DNA of 64,000 nucleotides from NCBI GenBank assembly GCA_002104905.1, contig MCFE01000041.1:62001-126000 (forward strand), in the 5' to 3' direction. Position 1 is the first letter of the stretch; each line of letters begins with the position of its first letter. A model generated the notes under the pieces. The model was not told the origin of the DNA, did not search any database, and saw nothing but the letters and a program-made list of their open reading frames with translations. Below, one piece after another: positions 10,246-22,853 of the stretch. The DNA comes from Basidiobolus meristosporus CBS 931.73 (taxonomy: Eukaryota > Basidiobolomycota > Basidiobolomycetes > Basidiobolales > Basidiobolaceae). The translations under genes were made by a program, and so were the position numbers.

Positions 10246-10595
10246 TGTTGTAAAAATTTGTATTTTCCACCTAAATATTCACCTAACTTAGTCACTTAGA
10301 TCATCATCTTCAAATCCTAGAGAATACTGACCAAATTCCTTGTCGGGATTTACTTAGAATATTTTCACCAAAATACCAGGTACCCAGAACATGAAAATTC
10401 TCAAAGTTGTCCAAACAGCCCCAAACTTTGCACACATGTTCTTGGGACCTTCCTTAACCTATTCTACGTGTTTGTAATGCCAAGACCATGTAAAAGTATA
10501 AATACTACTTTTACATTCAATAAATCATTAAGTGAAAACCACATAATCTACTTGTTCTCCCAATCACTTCCAATATCTCCAAGACTCTTACAACA
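10246..10595 (+). repeat. 3' LTR of copia C3
   Basis: 350 bp, preceded by the polypurine-rich GAGTGGGAG and followed by the TTAAT target duplication. Confidence 0.95.
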
Positions 10596-11263
10596 TTAAT
10601 AAGCAATGATAACCAACAAAGGAGGTACCCAAGACCCTACAAAGGCAACAGCAATCTGTTTTGTAACTACTGCCAAAGGAAAGGACACACATCAGACCGG
10701 TGTCTCTAAAAGAGAGATAATCAGCAAAAGAGGCCTGAATATGGAAATGCTGCAACAGCTGAGGATAGACTGTTCATATCTTCACTAAATATGACCACAA
10801 ACAAGGATTCTCAGATGTGGTATATTGACTCTGGAGCATCTCAACACTTTACACACCAAAAAGAACTTTTTACCCAAAATCAAGAAATTCCAATTAAGAA
10901 GGTTTTCATGGGTGACAATAGAACACTTGATGCAGTGGGAGAAGGAACTATCCAAGTAAACCTTAGAAGCAGTGAAGGAAGCCCTACACTGACCTTTAAA
11001 GAAGTACTCTATGTACCAGAAATAGCCAAGAACTTACTCTTTGTAAGCAAGGCCATTGCAGAAGGACTCAGTTTCAGTTTTGATAATTCTGGATGCAGGA
11101 TCACTGATCAAAATGGTGCTCATATTGCTTTGGGCATCAGAGATCAGAATCTGTACAAGTTGACTTATATTCCATCATATCTGGAAGCCAATATAAGTAA
11201 CTTAAATGAAGAAACACCAATGCTTTGGCATAGGAGATTTGGACACATCAATTTTGATTATTT
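10596..11263 (+). pseudogene. Copia C2 gag end, protease and pre-integrase region
   Basis: Resumes C2 after the C3 insertion: zinc knuckle (CNYCQRKGHTSDRC with a small frame error just after), protease WYIDSGASQHFT (about 10818-10853) and PMLWHRRFGHINFDYL. It stops being copia at 11264-11267, where a solo LTR inserted. Confidence 0.87.
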
Positions 11264-11267
11264 GCAT

Positions 11268-12328
11268 TGTAGTGGGGTGACAGTGACACCCACTGACAGA
11301 TGTGCTCATTTCCTTATTTTCTACTTCCCTATATCTCTACTACACTTATTTTAGTTTTATCCCATTTGTCTTACCCAATCAGTACTATCCCATAAGCCGG
11401 TTGACTATCACACCTGCTTACCTTATTGCATAAGTTATCCCTCACATTATGTAAGATTACTAGCTATAAATGCTTCCATATTAGGCAAATACCTGCGCCA
11501 GTACCTGTGACACATGATCAACCCATGTCACCATCCCTACCATTTCCATACCATATATGGTATCCCTATGTTACACAGGTTTCAGAATACTGATTCCTGA
11601 TTGGTTGGATGTGCTGTGCCTCTTAGAACCTTCCCGCACCTACTTAGAACATTCTTAGGTCATTCTGATGTCATTAAGATTTCTATTGATATCCGGAACC
11701 TTCTGGAACACTATAATTTGTAATCACTTAGCCAGTAAGAAAAGTATATAAGGGAGGCTATCCCACAACAATAAATCATCATCCCTTTTATCAATATACC
11801 AACTTGTTGATTAGTGTGTTGACTGCTACCTGAACTTTGAACCCTAGACCACAGGACACTCCCAGGAAACCACGCTGACAGCCAACTGACCTTGGAGGCA
11901 CTACTTGTGAGGAATACTCAGAGTAGGTATCTTTTATTAAATTTGATTCTTTCCCAAGTTTGTTCCTGTACAGGCAAAGATACTTTTTGGTCTTTGTAAC
12001 TATTGACTACAGCTGCATTCTTATCAAGTCCCTGCTGGTGGAGTTTACAGTTGTTTTGACTTTGAAAGCTTTAGTGCATTGTCATCTCAAGGGACGCTGA
12101 ACCCAGCACATACTTTTGTTAAGATACCAACTAAGTTAGGGATTGTAGCTGAATAGTTTTCCCTTGACAAGCTTGTGGCTTTATTCCCCTTCACATTTGA
12201 TTAAAGACAGAACCCAAGTATTCCTAGCAAGCTTTTGCCAGAGGCTATTGCACCCAGTGAGCACCCCACACACAAAACACTTGAGAAGTGTTGGGCGTAT
12301 CTCTCCCTTGGACCTATACACCACCACA
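11268..12328 (+). repeat. Solo LTR of a different retrotransposon, inserted in C2
   Basis: 1,061 bp beginning TGTAGTGGGG and ending CCACCACA (TG...CA termini, short inverted ends). It is flanked by GCAT (11264-11267) and GCGT (12329-12332), probably one 4-bp target duplication with a mutation. It contains TATATAA at 11745-11751 and AATAAA at 11770-11775. No internal domain of this family is in the window. ORFs here are short and I assign none. Confidence 0.8.
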
Positions 12329-12332
12329 GCGT

Positions 12333-14993
12333 CAAATGATCAAAGATCAGCTAATTTCTGGAGTGAAAATTGATCCCCCAGCTAATTTGGAGCACTGTGA
12401 AGCCTGCACATATGGGAAACAAGCCAGACAACTGTTCAAGAGCTCTGGGTTAATCAAAACTAAGAAAAAATTAGATCTAATTCACTCAGATCTGTGTGGA
12501 CCTATGCAAAATTTATTCTTAGGTGGGATGAAGTATTTAGTCACTTTTATTGATGATTACACAAGATACACATAGGTCTACTTCATGGAGAGAAAGGAAG
12601 GAGCTCTGTCTAAGCTCAGGGAGTTTAAAGCTATGGTGGAGAGAGAAACTGGTGAAAAAATCAAGAAAATACGCTCTGGCAATGGTGGAGAATATACCTC
12701 AAAACTCTTCATTCACTTCTGCAAAATTCATGGGATAAAGCAAGAGGCTACTGTACCATACTCCCTACAGCAAAATGGAGTAGCAGAACGTGCTAACAGA
12801 TTAATAATTGATATGGCAAGATCTATGATCCATGATCAAAAATTATCCTATGATTTTTGGGCAGAATCAGTTGCCACAGCTGAATACCTTGAAATAGGAG
12901 TTATTACAGAATACTTTGTGATTCTACTCCATTTGAAGCATGGTATGGATACAGACCAAGTGCAGAACATCTAAGAATATTTGGGTGTACAGCATATGCC
13001 AAAAAACTGGCCGGAAATCAGTCAAAATTTGAGCCAAAAAGTGTAAAATGCATATCTTTGGGCTACTGCATTGAGAGTAAGGCATACAGACTCTACAATA
13101 CCAAAGTAAAGAAGCTGACCAAGTCCATGGATGCATTGTTTGATGAAAATTCAAAATTTTCACAAAAAATGACATCAAATGATGACAAAATTTAATCTCA
13201 AGTCTACCAATAGTTAGGACTCAATCAGAGCAAAACAATGAAGATTTTTAACTCCAGAGGACTCTACAACCATGGTTCTGCCAGAATCAGTGCCCAGGAA
13301 TATACCAGAAGTGATCATTCCAGTATCAAATGCCCAGAGATCCAATCAGACAAAAAATAGCCCAAATTACTATATCAATGAGGGTACAAACATAGTCTAT
13401 GCCTATTCAGTCCATATTGATGAACCCCAGACTGTAAAAGAGGCCCTAAATAGCCCTCAGACAAAGTTTTGGAGATCTGCAATGACTGAGGAATATCAGG
13501 CCCTGATGGAAAATCAAACTTGGGACTTAGTCAAATTACCAATCAACCAAAGATCAATTGGATGCAGATGGGTCTTCAAGACAAAATACAAGGCTGATGG
13601 TACAATTGAAAGATACAAAGCAAGACTTGTAGCCAAAGGATACTCTCAAACAAAAGGACTTGAATATACTGAGACCTCTGCACTGGTAGCCAAGTCTAAT
13701 TCCATTAGATTAATATTGGCTATTGCAGCCAAATAAAAGTTTTTTATTCATCAAATGGATGTAAAAACTGCATTTTTGAATGGAGAACTTGATGACAACA
13801 TGTACATGGACCAGCCTGATGGGTTTGCTGACCAAGATAGCCCCCATTTGGTCTGCAAGCTTAAAAAGTCACTATATGATCTCAAACAATCACCAAGAGC
13901 CTGAAATTGCAAGATAGATTCTTATTTGGAATCTTTGAGTTCCAAAAGGAGTAATGCTGACCATAGTATATACTATAAGCCAGATAGAGCAAATCTGGTT
14001 CTATTAGCTCTAAATGTGGATGATCTTATTATAGCCACCAATAATCTAGAAACATTGGAAGAGACTAAATCCAGCCTATCTAAGGAGTTCAAGATGTCCA
14101 ATCTAGGAGAACTTAATTACTACTTAGGGACTAAGTTCTCCATAGACAGAAGTACCCAGACTATCACCCCAAGCCAATCCAAGTATATTCAAGATATACT
14201 AAAGAAGTACCAAATGGAAGACTCTAAACCAGCACTTACCCCAATGGAAACAAACCTTAACTTGGTCAAAACTCAACCAAATCAAGAGAGCTTGGTGCCA
14301 TCTGAAAGCCCTGACTTTCCTTATCAATCTATGATTGGCAGCCTGATGTATGTCATGCTTGAAACATGTCCAGATATCTAGTATTCAGTGGGAGCTGTCA
14401 GCCAGCAAAATCAGAACTATGAATCTGATCATATTGCAGCAGTTAGGTGGATATTGAGATACCTAAAAGGAACTGCTGATATCTGCTTAAGATACACTAA
14501 TAAGGATTCAGAACTGGATCTTGTGGGATACTCTGATGCTGATTGAGGACAAAATTTGGAAGACAGAAGATCCACCACAGGATACACCTTTCTTTACTGT
14601 AAAGGAGCAATTTCACAGAATTCAAGAAAGCAACCAACCGTAGCACTTTCCACCACAGAGGCAGAGTATATGGCAGCCTGTGAGGCTACAAAAGAAGCAA
14701 TGTGGTTAAGAAAACTTTTTACACATTTAGGCCTATGTCAAAAAACACCTATTACTTTATTTCAAGATAATCATGGATGTACAAAATTAGGTAGAAATCC
14801 AACTTTTCATGCTAGAAACAAGCACATAGATAGTAGACATCATTTCATACATGAAGCTATAGAGAGTAACCTAGTTAGCTTAATTTACTGTCCTACAGAT
14901 GAAATGATTGCATACATATTTGCCAAACCATTTGATAGAGACAAGCTTAAATATCTTAGGTCAAAATTAGAACTAGTCAGTATGAACATTTAG
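12333..14993 (+). pseudogene. Copia C2 integrase, RT and RNase H, broken
   Basis: Aligns codon by codon with C3 7570-10234. Integrase text (LIHSDLCGPMQN), RT and RNase H are present. Stops include TAG at the tryptophan near 12573, a frameshift near 12885, TAA near 13734, TGA at a tryptophan near 13903, TAG near 14378 and TGA near 14544. The catalytic integrase Asp of RSDNGGEY is changed to Gly (RSGNGGEY). Dead copy. Confidence 0.9.
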
Positions 14994-15004
14994 CTGAGTG
15001 GGAG

Positions 15005-15352
15005 TGTTGTAAAAATTTGTATTTCCACCTAAATATTCACCTAACTTAGTCACTTAGATCATTACCTTCAAATCCTTGAGAATACTGACCAAATTCCTTG
15101 TTGGGATTTACTTAGAAAATTTAACCAAAATACCAGGTACCCAGAACATGAAAATTCTCAAAGTTGTCCAAACAGCCCCAAACTTTGCACACATGTTCTT
15201 GGGACCTTCCTTAACCTATTCTATGTGATTGTAATGCCAAGACCAGGTAAAAGTATAAATACTACTTTTACATTCAATAAATCATTAAGTGAAAACCTCA
15301 TAATCTACTTGTTCTCCCAATCACTTCCAATATCTCCAAGACACTTACAACA
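15005..15352 (+). repeat. 3' LTR of copia C2
   Basis: 348 bp, TGTTGTAAAA to ACTTACAACA, followed by the AGGAC duplication that restarts C1. Confidence 0.9.
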
Positions 15353-18300
15353 AGGACACACATCAGACCAGTGTCTCTAAAAGAGAGATAATCAGCAAAA
15401 GAAGCCTGAATATGGAAATGCTGCAACAACTGAAGATAGGCTATTCATATCTGCACTAAATATGGCCACAAACAAGGACTCACAGAGGGGGTAGATTGGC
15501 TCTGGAGCATCTCAACACTTTACACACCAACAAGAGCTTTTTACCCAATATCAAAAAATTTCAATTAAGAAGGTTTTCAATGGTGACAATGGAACACTTG
15601 ATGCAATGGGAAATGAAACTATCCAAGTAAACCTTAGATGCAGTGAAGGAAGCCATACATTGACTTTTAAAGCAGTACTCTATGTACCAGAAATAGCCAA
15701 AAACCTACTATCTGTAAGTAAGGCCACAGCAGAAGGACTCAGTTTTAGCTTTACAATTCTGGATGCAGGATCACTGATCAAAGTGTTGCCCTTATTGCTT
15801 TGGGTATCAGAGATCAAGATCTATGCAAGTTGACTTATATTCCATCATACCTGGTAGCCAATATAAGTAACTTAAATGAAAAAACACCAATGCTTTGGCA
15901 CAGGAGATTTGGACTGATCAATTTTGAGTATTTGCACAAAATGATAAAAAATCAGCTAATTTCTGAAGTAAAAATTGCTCTCCTAGCTAATTTAGCACTG
16001 CAAAGCCTGCACATATGGGAAACAAGCCAGACAACTGCTCAGGAGCTCTGAGTTAATCAAAACTAAGAAAAAATTAGATCTAATTCACTCAGATCTATAT
16101 GGACCTATGCAAAATTTATCATTAGGTGAGATGAAGTATTTAATCACTTTTATTGATGATTACACAGGATACACATGGGTTTACTTCATGGAGAGAAAGG
16201 AAGAAGCTCTGTCTAAGCTCAGGGAGCTTAAAGCCATGGTGGAGAGAGAAACTGCTGAAAAAATCTGGAAAATACGCTCTGACAATAGTGGAGATTATAC
16301 CTCAAAACTCTTCATGCACTTCTGCAAAATTCATGGGATAAAGCAAGAGACTACTGTACCTTACTCCCCACAGCAAGATGGAGTAGCAGAATGTGCTAAC
16401 AGATCAGTAATTGATATGGCAAGATCTATGACTCATTATCAAAAAATATCCTATGACTTTTGAGCGGAATTAGTTGACACTGCTGTATACCTTGAAAAAT
16501 AGGAGTTATAACAGAATACTTTGTGATTCCACTCCATTTGTAGCATGGTATGGGTACAGACCAAGTTTAGAACATCTAAGAATATTTGTGTGTACAGTAT
16601 ATGCCTAGAAACTGCCCAGAAATCAGTCAAAATTTGAACCAAAAAGTGTAAAATGCATATTTTTGGGCTACTGCATCAAGAGTAAGACATACAGACTCTA
16701 CAATCCTAAAGCAAAGAAGCTGTTCAAGTCCATGGATGTGTTATCTGATGAAAATCCAAAATTCTCACAATAATTGACATCAGATGATGACAAAAATTTG
16801 ATCTCAAGTCCACCAATTGTTAGGATTGAATCAGAGTAAAACAATGAATATTTTTTCACTCCAGAGGACTGTACAACTGTGGTCCAGCAAGAATCAATGC
16901 CTAGTAATATCCCAGAAGTGATCATTCCAGTATTAAATGCCAGGAGATCCAACTGGACAAGAAATAGCCCAAATTACTATATCAATGAGTGTACAAACCT
17001 AGCCTAAGCCTATTCAGTTTATATTAGCAAGCCTCAGACTGTAAAAGAGGCCCAAAATAGCCCTCAGATGAAGTTTTAGAGATCTGCAATGACTGAGAAA
17101 TATCTGGCCCTGATGGAAAATCAAACCTGGGACTTATTCAAATTACCAATCTACCAATAATCAATTGGATGCAAGTGGGTCTTTAAGAAAAAATACAAGA
17201 CTTATGGTTCAATTGAAAGATACAAAGCAAGACTTGTGGCCAAAGGATACTCTCAAACAAATGGACTTGACTATACTGAGATCTTTGCACCAGTAGCCAA
17301 GTTTAATTCCATCAGATTGATACTGGCTATTGCAGCCAAATAGAAGTTTTTTATATATCAAATGGATGTACAAACTGCATTTGTGAATGAAGAACTTGAT
17401 GAGGATATGTATATAGACCAGCCTGATGGACTTGCTGACAAAGATAACCCCCATTTGGTCTGCAAGCTTAGGAATTTCTATATGGTCTCAAACAATTACC
17501 AAGATTCTGGAATTGCAAGATAGATTCTTATTTGGAGACTTTGAGTTTCAAAAGGAGTGATGCTGACTATAGTATATACTATAAACCAGATAGAGCAAAT
17601 CCTGTTCTATTAGCTCTATATGTAGATGATCTTATTATAGCCACTAATAACCTAGAAACATTGGAAGAGACTAAATCCAGGCTATCTAAGGAGTTCAAAA
17701 TATCCAATCTAGGAGAACTTGGTTACTACTTAGGGATTAGATTCTCCATAGACAGAAGTACCCAGACTGTCACCCTAAGCCAGTCCAAGTATATTTAAGA
17801 AATACTAAAGAAGTACCAAATGGAAGACTGTAAACTGGCAGCTACCCCAATGGAAACAATCCTTAACTTGGTGAAAACTCAACCATATCAAGAGAGCTTG
17901 GTGCCATCTGAAATCCCTGACTTTCCTTACTAAGCAATGGGTGGCAGTCTGATGTATCTCATGCTTAGTACATGTCCAGATATCTCATATTCAGTGGGAG
18001 TTGTCAGCCAACATAATCAGAACCATGTATCTAATCATATTGCAGCAGTTAAGAGGATTTTTAGATACCTAAAAGGAACTGCTGATATCTGCTTAAAATA
18101 CACTTATCAGGATTCAGAACAGGATCTTGTGAGATACTCTGATGCTGACTGGGGACAAAATTTGGAAGACAGAAGATCCACCCCAGGATACATCTTTTTT
18201 TACTGTAAAGGAGCCATTTTATGGAATTCACGAAAGCAACCAATTGTAGCACTTTCTACCACAGAGGCTGAGTATATGGCAGCCTGTGAGGCTACAAAAG

Positions 18301-18602
18301 AAGCAATGTGGTTAAGAAAACTTTTTACAGATTTAGGCCTATGTCAAAAAATGCCTATGACCCTATTTGAAGATAATCAAGGATGTATACAACTAGGTAG
18401 AAATCCAACTTTTCATGCTAGAACTAAACACATAGATATTAGACATCATTTCATATGTGAAGCTATAGAGAATAACACAGTGAGTTTAGTTTACTGTTCT
18501 TCAGACAAATTGATTATAGACGTATCTACCAAACCATTAGCTAGAGACAAGTTTGAATATCTTGGGTCAAAATTAGGACCAGTCAGTATGAACATTAGCT
18601 GA
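15353..18602 (+). pseudogene. Copia C1 remainder: knuckle end, protease, integrase, RT, RNase H
   Basis: Resumes C1 gag-pol at the zinc knuckle and runs to the polyprotein end. It matches C3 throughout but has many stops and frameshifts (for example after TTIL near 15760, TGA near 16461, TAG near 16606, TAA near 16771 and stops near 17007 and 17342). The RT and RNase H C-terminal part is the best preserved stretch (17532-18602). It is the most decayed plus-strand copy. Confidence 0.9.
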
Positions 18603-18609
18603 GTGGGTG

Positions 18610-18724
18610 TGTTGTAAGGATTTATAATTCCACCTAAATATTCACCCAACTTAGTCACTTAGATCACTACCTTCAAATCTTAGAGACTCCTACCAGATTC
18701 CTTGCTGGGATTTACTTAGAATAT
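18610..18724 (+). repeat. 3' LTR of copia C1, first part
   Basis: Starts TGTTGTAAGG and is interrupted after TTTACTTAGAATAT by the CCCTAT terminus of Tnp2 element A. The rest of this LTR is at 30166-30402. Confidence 0.88.
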
Positions 18725-18909
18725 CCCTATCAATGACAATTTGGACCCACAGGTGGATCCAATCTGGATCAGACATCAAGATCCTGTTTAGAAGCTTTTA
18801 TAATATCAGCAGCTTGGAATCAATGACCCTCCTAACAATCTTATGACAAGATCATGACGGTGTTTTGCTAATTTTACAGCCAAATAAAGGGATAAAACCT
18901 GATGATATT

Positions 18910-19643
18910 AGACTTGTTCTGTTGGATAGTGCCACATTGAGTCATGAGTGCCAAATAGTGCTGTTGCATGCTGGAGAGGCATAGCAGACCTAAACTTGGC
19001 CACAGAGTGTGAAACATAACTCTGTATCTTCATGCAAAGCAACTCTTGTGTTTCACCCATTGTGTTGGAGAAAATCAAATTCTTGACCTTTTTTTTTGGA
19101 TCAATGTTGTGCATAATGTGTAAGAGCACAGAAGAAATGAAGAAATGCACCTGGTACTCAATACACATGGCACTCCAAATCTAGCTCCTATAGCTTGTAT
19201 CATGTCACAAAAATGAATGGCACTATCTTGGTCCACTGGTACTACCTGGCACTATATATAAATATTAGCCCTAAAGTAAGACCTATACAAAGCACTTATA
19301 GTGCCAGATGGTACCAGTGGACCAAGATAGTGCCATTCATTTTTGTGACATGATACAAGCTATAGGAGCTAGATTCGGAGTGCCATGGGTATTGAGTACC
19401 AGGTGCATTTCTTCATTTCTTCTGTGCTCTTACACATTATGCACAACATTGATCCAAAAAAAAAGGTCAAAAATTGGATCTTCTCCAACACAATGGGTGA
19501 AACACAGGGGCTGCTTTGCATGAAGATGCAGAGCTTTGTTTCACACTCTGTGGCCAAGTATAGGCTCACTTGACCTCCCTGGCCCACTATGGTATCAATT
19601 GGCATTCAGGGCTCAACATGACACTATCCAACATAACAAGCCT
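18910..19643. mobile_element. Fold-back element, 347-bp arms and a 40-bp loop
   Basis: The left arm (18910-19256) is the near-perfect reverse complement of the right arm (19297-19643). The ends are AGACTTGTTCTGTTGG and, inverted, AGGCTTGTTATGTTGG, the same termini as the Harbinger elements X and Y. The flanks read ATT (18907-18909 and 19644-19646), and comparison with copy B shows the uninterrupted site. Mirror ORFs (minus 18908-19168 and plus 19385-19573) are the same sequence in the two arms and are not independent genes. Confidence 0.88.
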
Positions 19644-19979
19644 ATTTTATTTGTGCTGTAACAATATTTGCATGGTATTGTTGCGGTCTTTCAGTGCTCT
19701 ATCACTATTTCAAGTAAATCCAGTTGGCCAGGACATCCAATTGCCTTATATGGCAAGAAACTTGACGGTATTTTGATGGCCTCACAGCAAAACTCTGATG
19801 GTATTACATTGGCAGTATGACAGCCTACCGCTGGTTCTGTATAATGCTACTGTACCAATTTACCAAATGGTATTTCCTTTTTCTACCTCCCCTTGTGCAA
19901 TTCATATATTCCACTGTAGAATTACCTTTCTTTATTTGCTTACCCACTACTACCTTGGGTATTCCACATATAGTTCAAA
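19644..19979. other. Subterminal non-coding region of Tnp2 element A
   Basis: Sequence shared with the ends of copies B, D2, C, D and E (for example GGTAAATTGG and GGAAATACCA stretches inverted). No gene. It lies between the transposase stop and the element end at 18725. Confidence 0.7.
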
Positions 19980-22631
19980 TCAAAAAAAAACTATGGCCTC
20001 CTGCTTACCAACCTCTACAAACACACACACCTGCCACAATTGACATACTTCTAGCACCTCAACTTTACAGCTTTTTAGTGTGATACTTGCACAGTTGCCA
20101 TATACCTTGTACTGCTGGTAACATATACATCTTGCAAACATATGCTTGGTTGTTGCCACTTCTGCCACAAATACCTCCTGATTATCGGCAAAGAACTTCT
20201 TGCTATTCAGCCAATATATTTCTTCTCCTTGCTGGATTCTAGTCCCCATTATAGGTGCGCTCTGGCTTTTATTTGTATGAATTCCATATTTATTGGTGTA
20301 GAAGTTAGCTTGTGACCACAATAAATCCGGCATATCTTGGTGGAGCTTTCCTGATAAAAATTAGTTGCTTGCTGCACCCAACTCAACTTTGCACTACTTA
20401 ACTGATTACCCACACATTAGGGCTGCTTAGCTTCTTAATGCCATAGGTGTAGGTGTCTCAATGTGCACATTTGTCCACAGTTTTTTCTAACTCTTTCTGG
20501 CTGTACTCCATGTGCCAACTTATCACATCCATGAGGGACTTGAAGGTGATATTCTTGATGAGATTGGGATATGGTGGTACCTGCAACTTGACTTGTCTTC
20601 CTATCTCCCCCCATATCTGCCCCATAGGAAACTCCTAAAAGGTGAAGCAAGGCCAGATATTCTCTACACACTGTGCAAGATGGAGTAGAGAATGGATACA
20701 GTAGCAGCAGAGATCTACGTGTTCAGCTTTAAGTTTGTAGTATAGCCGCTCAAATCCCACTACAAACTCTTCACACAACAGCTGTAGATGCATCAAGTTG
20801 GCATTGGTGATCTGCTTCTTGATAAATATTCTTACAATGTCCACATATGACTTGCAATGCTTCCAATATACTCTTGGTAGGAATGGATTCAGAACACCAC
20901 TTAAATAAATAAATATCCAGTTCATCCAGTCTTTGCATATGTATTGTTGGATATGCATATGAATATTAATTGGAGCCTGTGAGAAGCACTTAGGGTAGCA
21001 GATACTCAGTAATATCTTGCCAATTCTTTCAAATTTCTCCAGTGTCTCAAAGGGCTCATTTAGCGTGAAATGCCCCATGTACAACTTGGTCATCAGTGAA
21101 GGGATATTTTTGAAAAGCAAATGCATTGCTCCCAGTGGAAAGCTTTTGCTCCAACAGATACCCTCTATCATAAGTATCTCCAGTTTCTGACTGAATCCAT
21201 ATTATGGCCAATGGCCTATAGCTTGCCAACTTTGCTGCAATTGCATGCTTACTTCTGTATGTCCTCTCTGTGGAAAGATGTTGTTCTTAGTGCTGTTGTT
21301 TGGGTAATAATAATGTGTGTGAGTTATAGAGTAAATCCCCTGGATCTCACACATTTGACAGCAATACCATCCATTATGCCCGGAAAAGCCTGCTATATTG
21401 CTGATGGCTGGGGTATCTCCAATGCAGATAATAATTTGGGCTTTTACATGATGGCCATTTACCATTATCCTGCTGGAAAGCATACAAAATTCATCCAGCA
21501 ATGGATACAGGTAGCTATCCAGGTTGGACAGTGATTTAGGCCCAGATACCAGTGAGACTAGCATCAGATTATTGCTCTGATAATGTAAGATGGGTGGCAG
21601 ATTCATATTGATGAGAATCAGTGGCCAGCAGGATTTGCTGGTAGAGTACTTGTTTAATGAGAATCCGTCCAGTGCTAAAGCAAAGGCATGGTCATACATA
21701 CCTTCAAAGTAGCCCTTACTTCTTAGCTGTCTGTAATGTTTGCCCTCAATTATATTGGATATGTTTGCACTTGATTGATACTGAGTGCAGTACTCTATAG
21801 CTTTGCAATATTTGTCAGACTGCATCAGCTTCCTCAGATGGGTTATGACCGGAATATATCCAGAGTGTGAACAATGTTTTCCCTCAATGGTGATGGATTC
21901 CTGACAATTTGGACACGTTGCAATGGTAGCATTTTTGGATGTGAATGCCATGCAACTGTTAACACAAGCTGAAATCAGGACAGTCTCTGGATCATATGTT
22001 GCCAGCCACATGATAGTTGTCCACTTGTACTATGTACATGGTAAGTTGAATCCCGGGATGATTTTGGTAAGAAGTAGTAGTAAATCTTCAAAGCCCCCAT
22101 TACTGATATTAGTGGAAACACGCCACTTCTCTATCCACAACATTACATCATTCACCAGTAGATGGATTACTGGGCTCACATGGTCCATAAAGTATCCTTG
22201 GCATTTGTTTTAACAGGTGTTGTCTCATTGAATATAGGGATTTGACCAGGCTCATACATGGTACTGTTGTTAGGGGAGATAGGCTCAAAATCCATCAGTG
22301 AACCTACTTTGTCAGAGCTATCACTCTGCATGCCATATTCAGAAGGCTGAGGTGAGCCTAAAGGCATCACAAACTCATCTGACTCAGTTTGTGCAAGGTG
22401 ACAAAGATGGCCAGGTGCTAAAATAGAAGTATCAACTGGCTGGCAGGATAATGTTGGTACAGTAGTGACCAATGAATGGTCAAACATGACTTGGGTGGCA
22501 ACACACTGGCCATGATCCTTGTAATACTTCCTATGCTGTCTGCATGCTTCATGGCTGAGAGGCTTGCCACAATAGTCACATGGTCTTTTTTATCTTCTCT
22601 TATGGCATTGAGTCAAAGTAGTCTTGTCCAT
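19980..22631 (-). pseudogene. Tnp2 transposase of element A, broken
   Basis: Transposase of the Tnp2 (EnSpm/CACTA) family. The ATG equivalent is at 22629-22631. The N-terminus has a Cys/His motif (CDYCGKPLSHEACRQH). The core 22011-21202 has ALALDGFSLN, CWPLILINMNLPP, LVSGPKSLSNLDSYLYPLL, ICIGDTPAISNIAGF and a CQMCEIQG pair, which match the Tnp2 domain. Further parts are at 21171-20635 (HSLLHLAQCVEN) and 20671-20435 (ends in HLHLWH). The C-terminal 20333-19980 segment is basic. It has a TGA in the N-terminal part and several frame breaks, so it is a pseudogene. Copy B gives the best comparison for each part. Confidence 0.88.
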
Positions 22632-22853
22632 GGGGCAAACAGTTTAACCTTCAAGAACGTAACACTATTATATCACTTTTTGGTCAATACTCATGTAAAC
22701 TTAAGACAGTCTTGTATTTGAGACATTGCACCTACATGAATGTAAGATTCAATGATGACCCACCATAGTAAGCTTTATAAATAAAGTTGTGGCACCACAC
22801 ACACACATACATGTAACACTATTTCCCCTTTGGTTTGACTCACTTCCATATAC
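22632..22853. promoter_or_regulatory. Shared upstream region of the two divergent genes of element A
   Basis: About 220 bp between the Tnp2 ATG and the second-ORF ATG. It contains a TATA-like TTTATAAATAAA near 22774 and is conserved in B (36824-37045) and C (48531-48752). A bidirectional promoter is inferred from position and conservation only. Confidence 0.4.

Larger units (their letters stand above)
5909..10595 (+). mobile_element. Nearly intact Ty1/copia element C3, youngest of the nest
   Basis: 4,687 bp. It has two 350-bp LTRs that I find to differ at one position, a target duplication TTAAT (5904-5908 and 10596-10600), a primer-binding site, a polypurine tract (GAGTGGGAG just before 10246) and one long gag-pol frame broken by a single TAA. 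Domain order protease, integrase, RT, RNase H places it in Ty1/copia. Its recent insertion is supported by the near-identical LTRs. Confidence 0.95.
4915..15352 (+). mobile_element. Ty1/copia element C2 nested in C1
   Basis: LTRs at 4915-5263 and 15005-15352. The target duplication AGGAC is present at 4910-4914 and 15353-15357, in the zinc-knuckle codons of C1 gag. The first LTR base is A instead of T. C2 itself is interrupted by C3 (5909-10595) and by a solo LTR (11268-12328). It has many stops, so it is dead. Confidence 0.9.

Noticed and set aside
18908-19573. Two similar ORFs (minus 18908-19168 and plus 19385-19573) as a gene pair
   Set aside because: They are the same sequence read from the two arms of the fold-back element, so they are not independent genes. 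No known domain is present.
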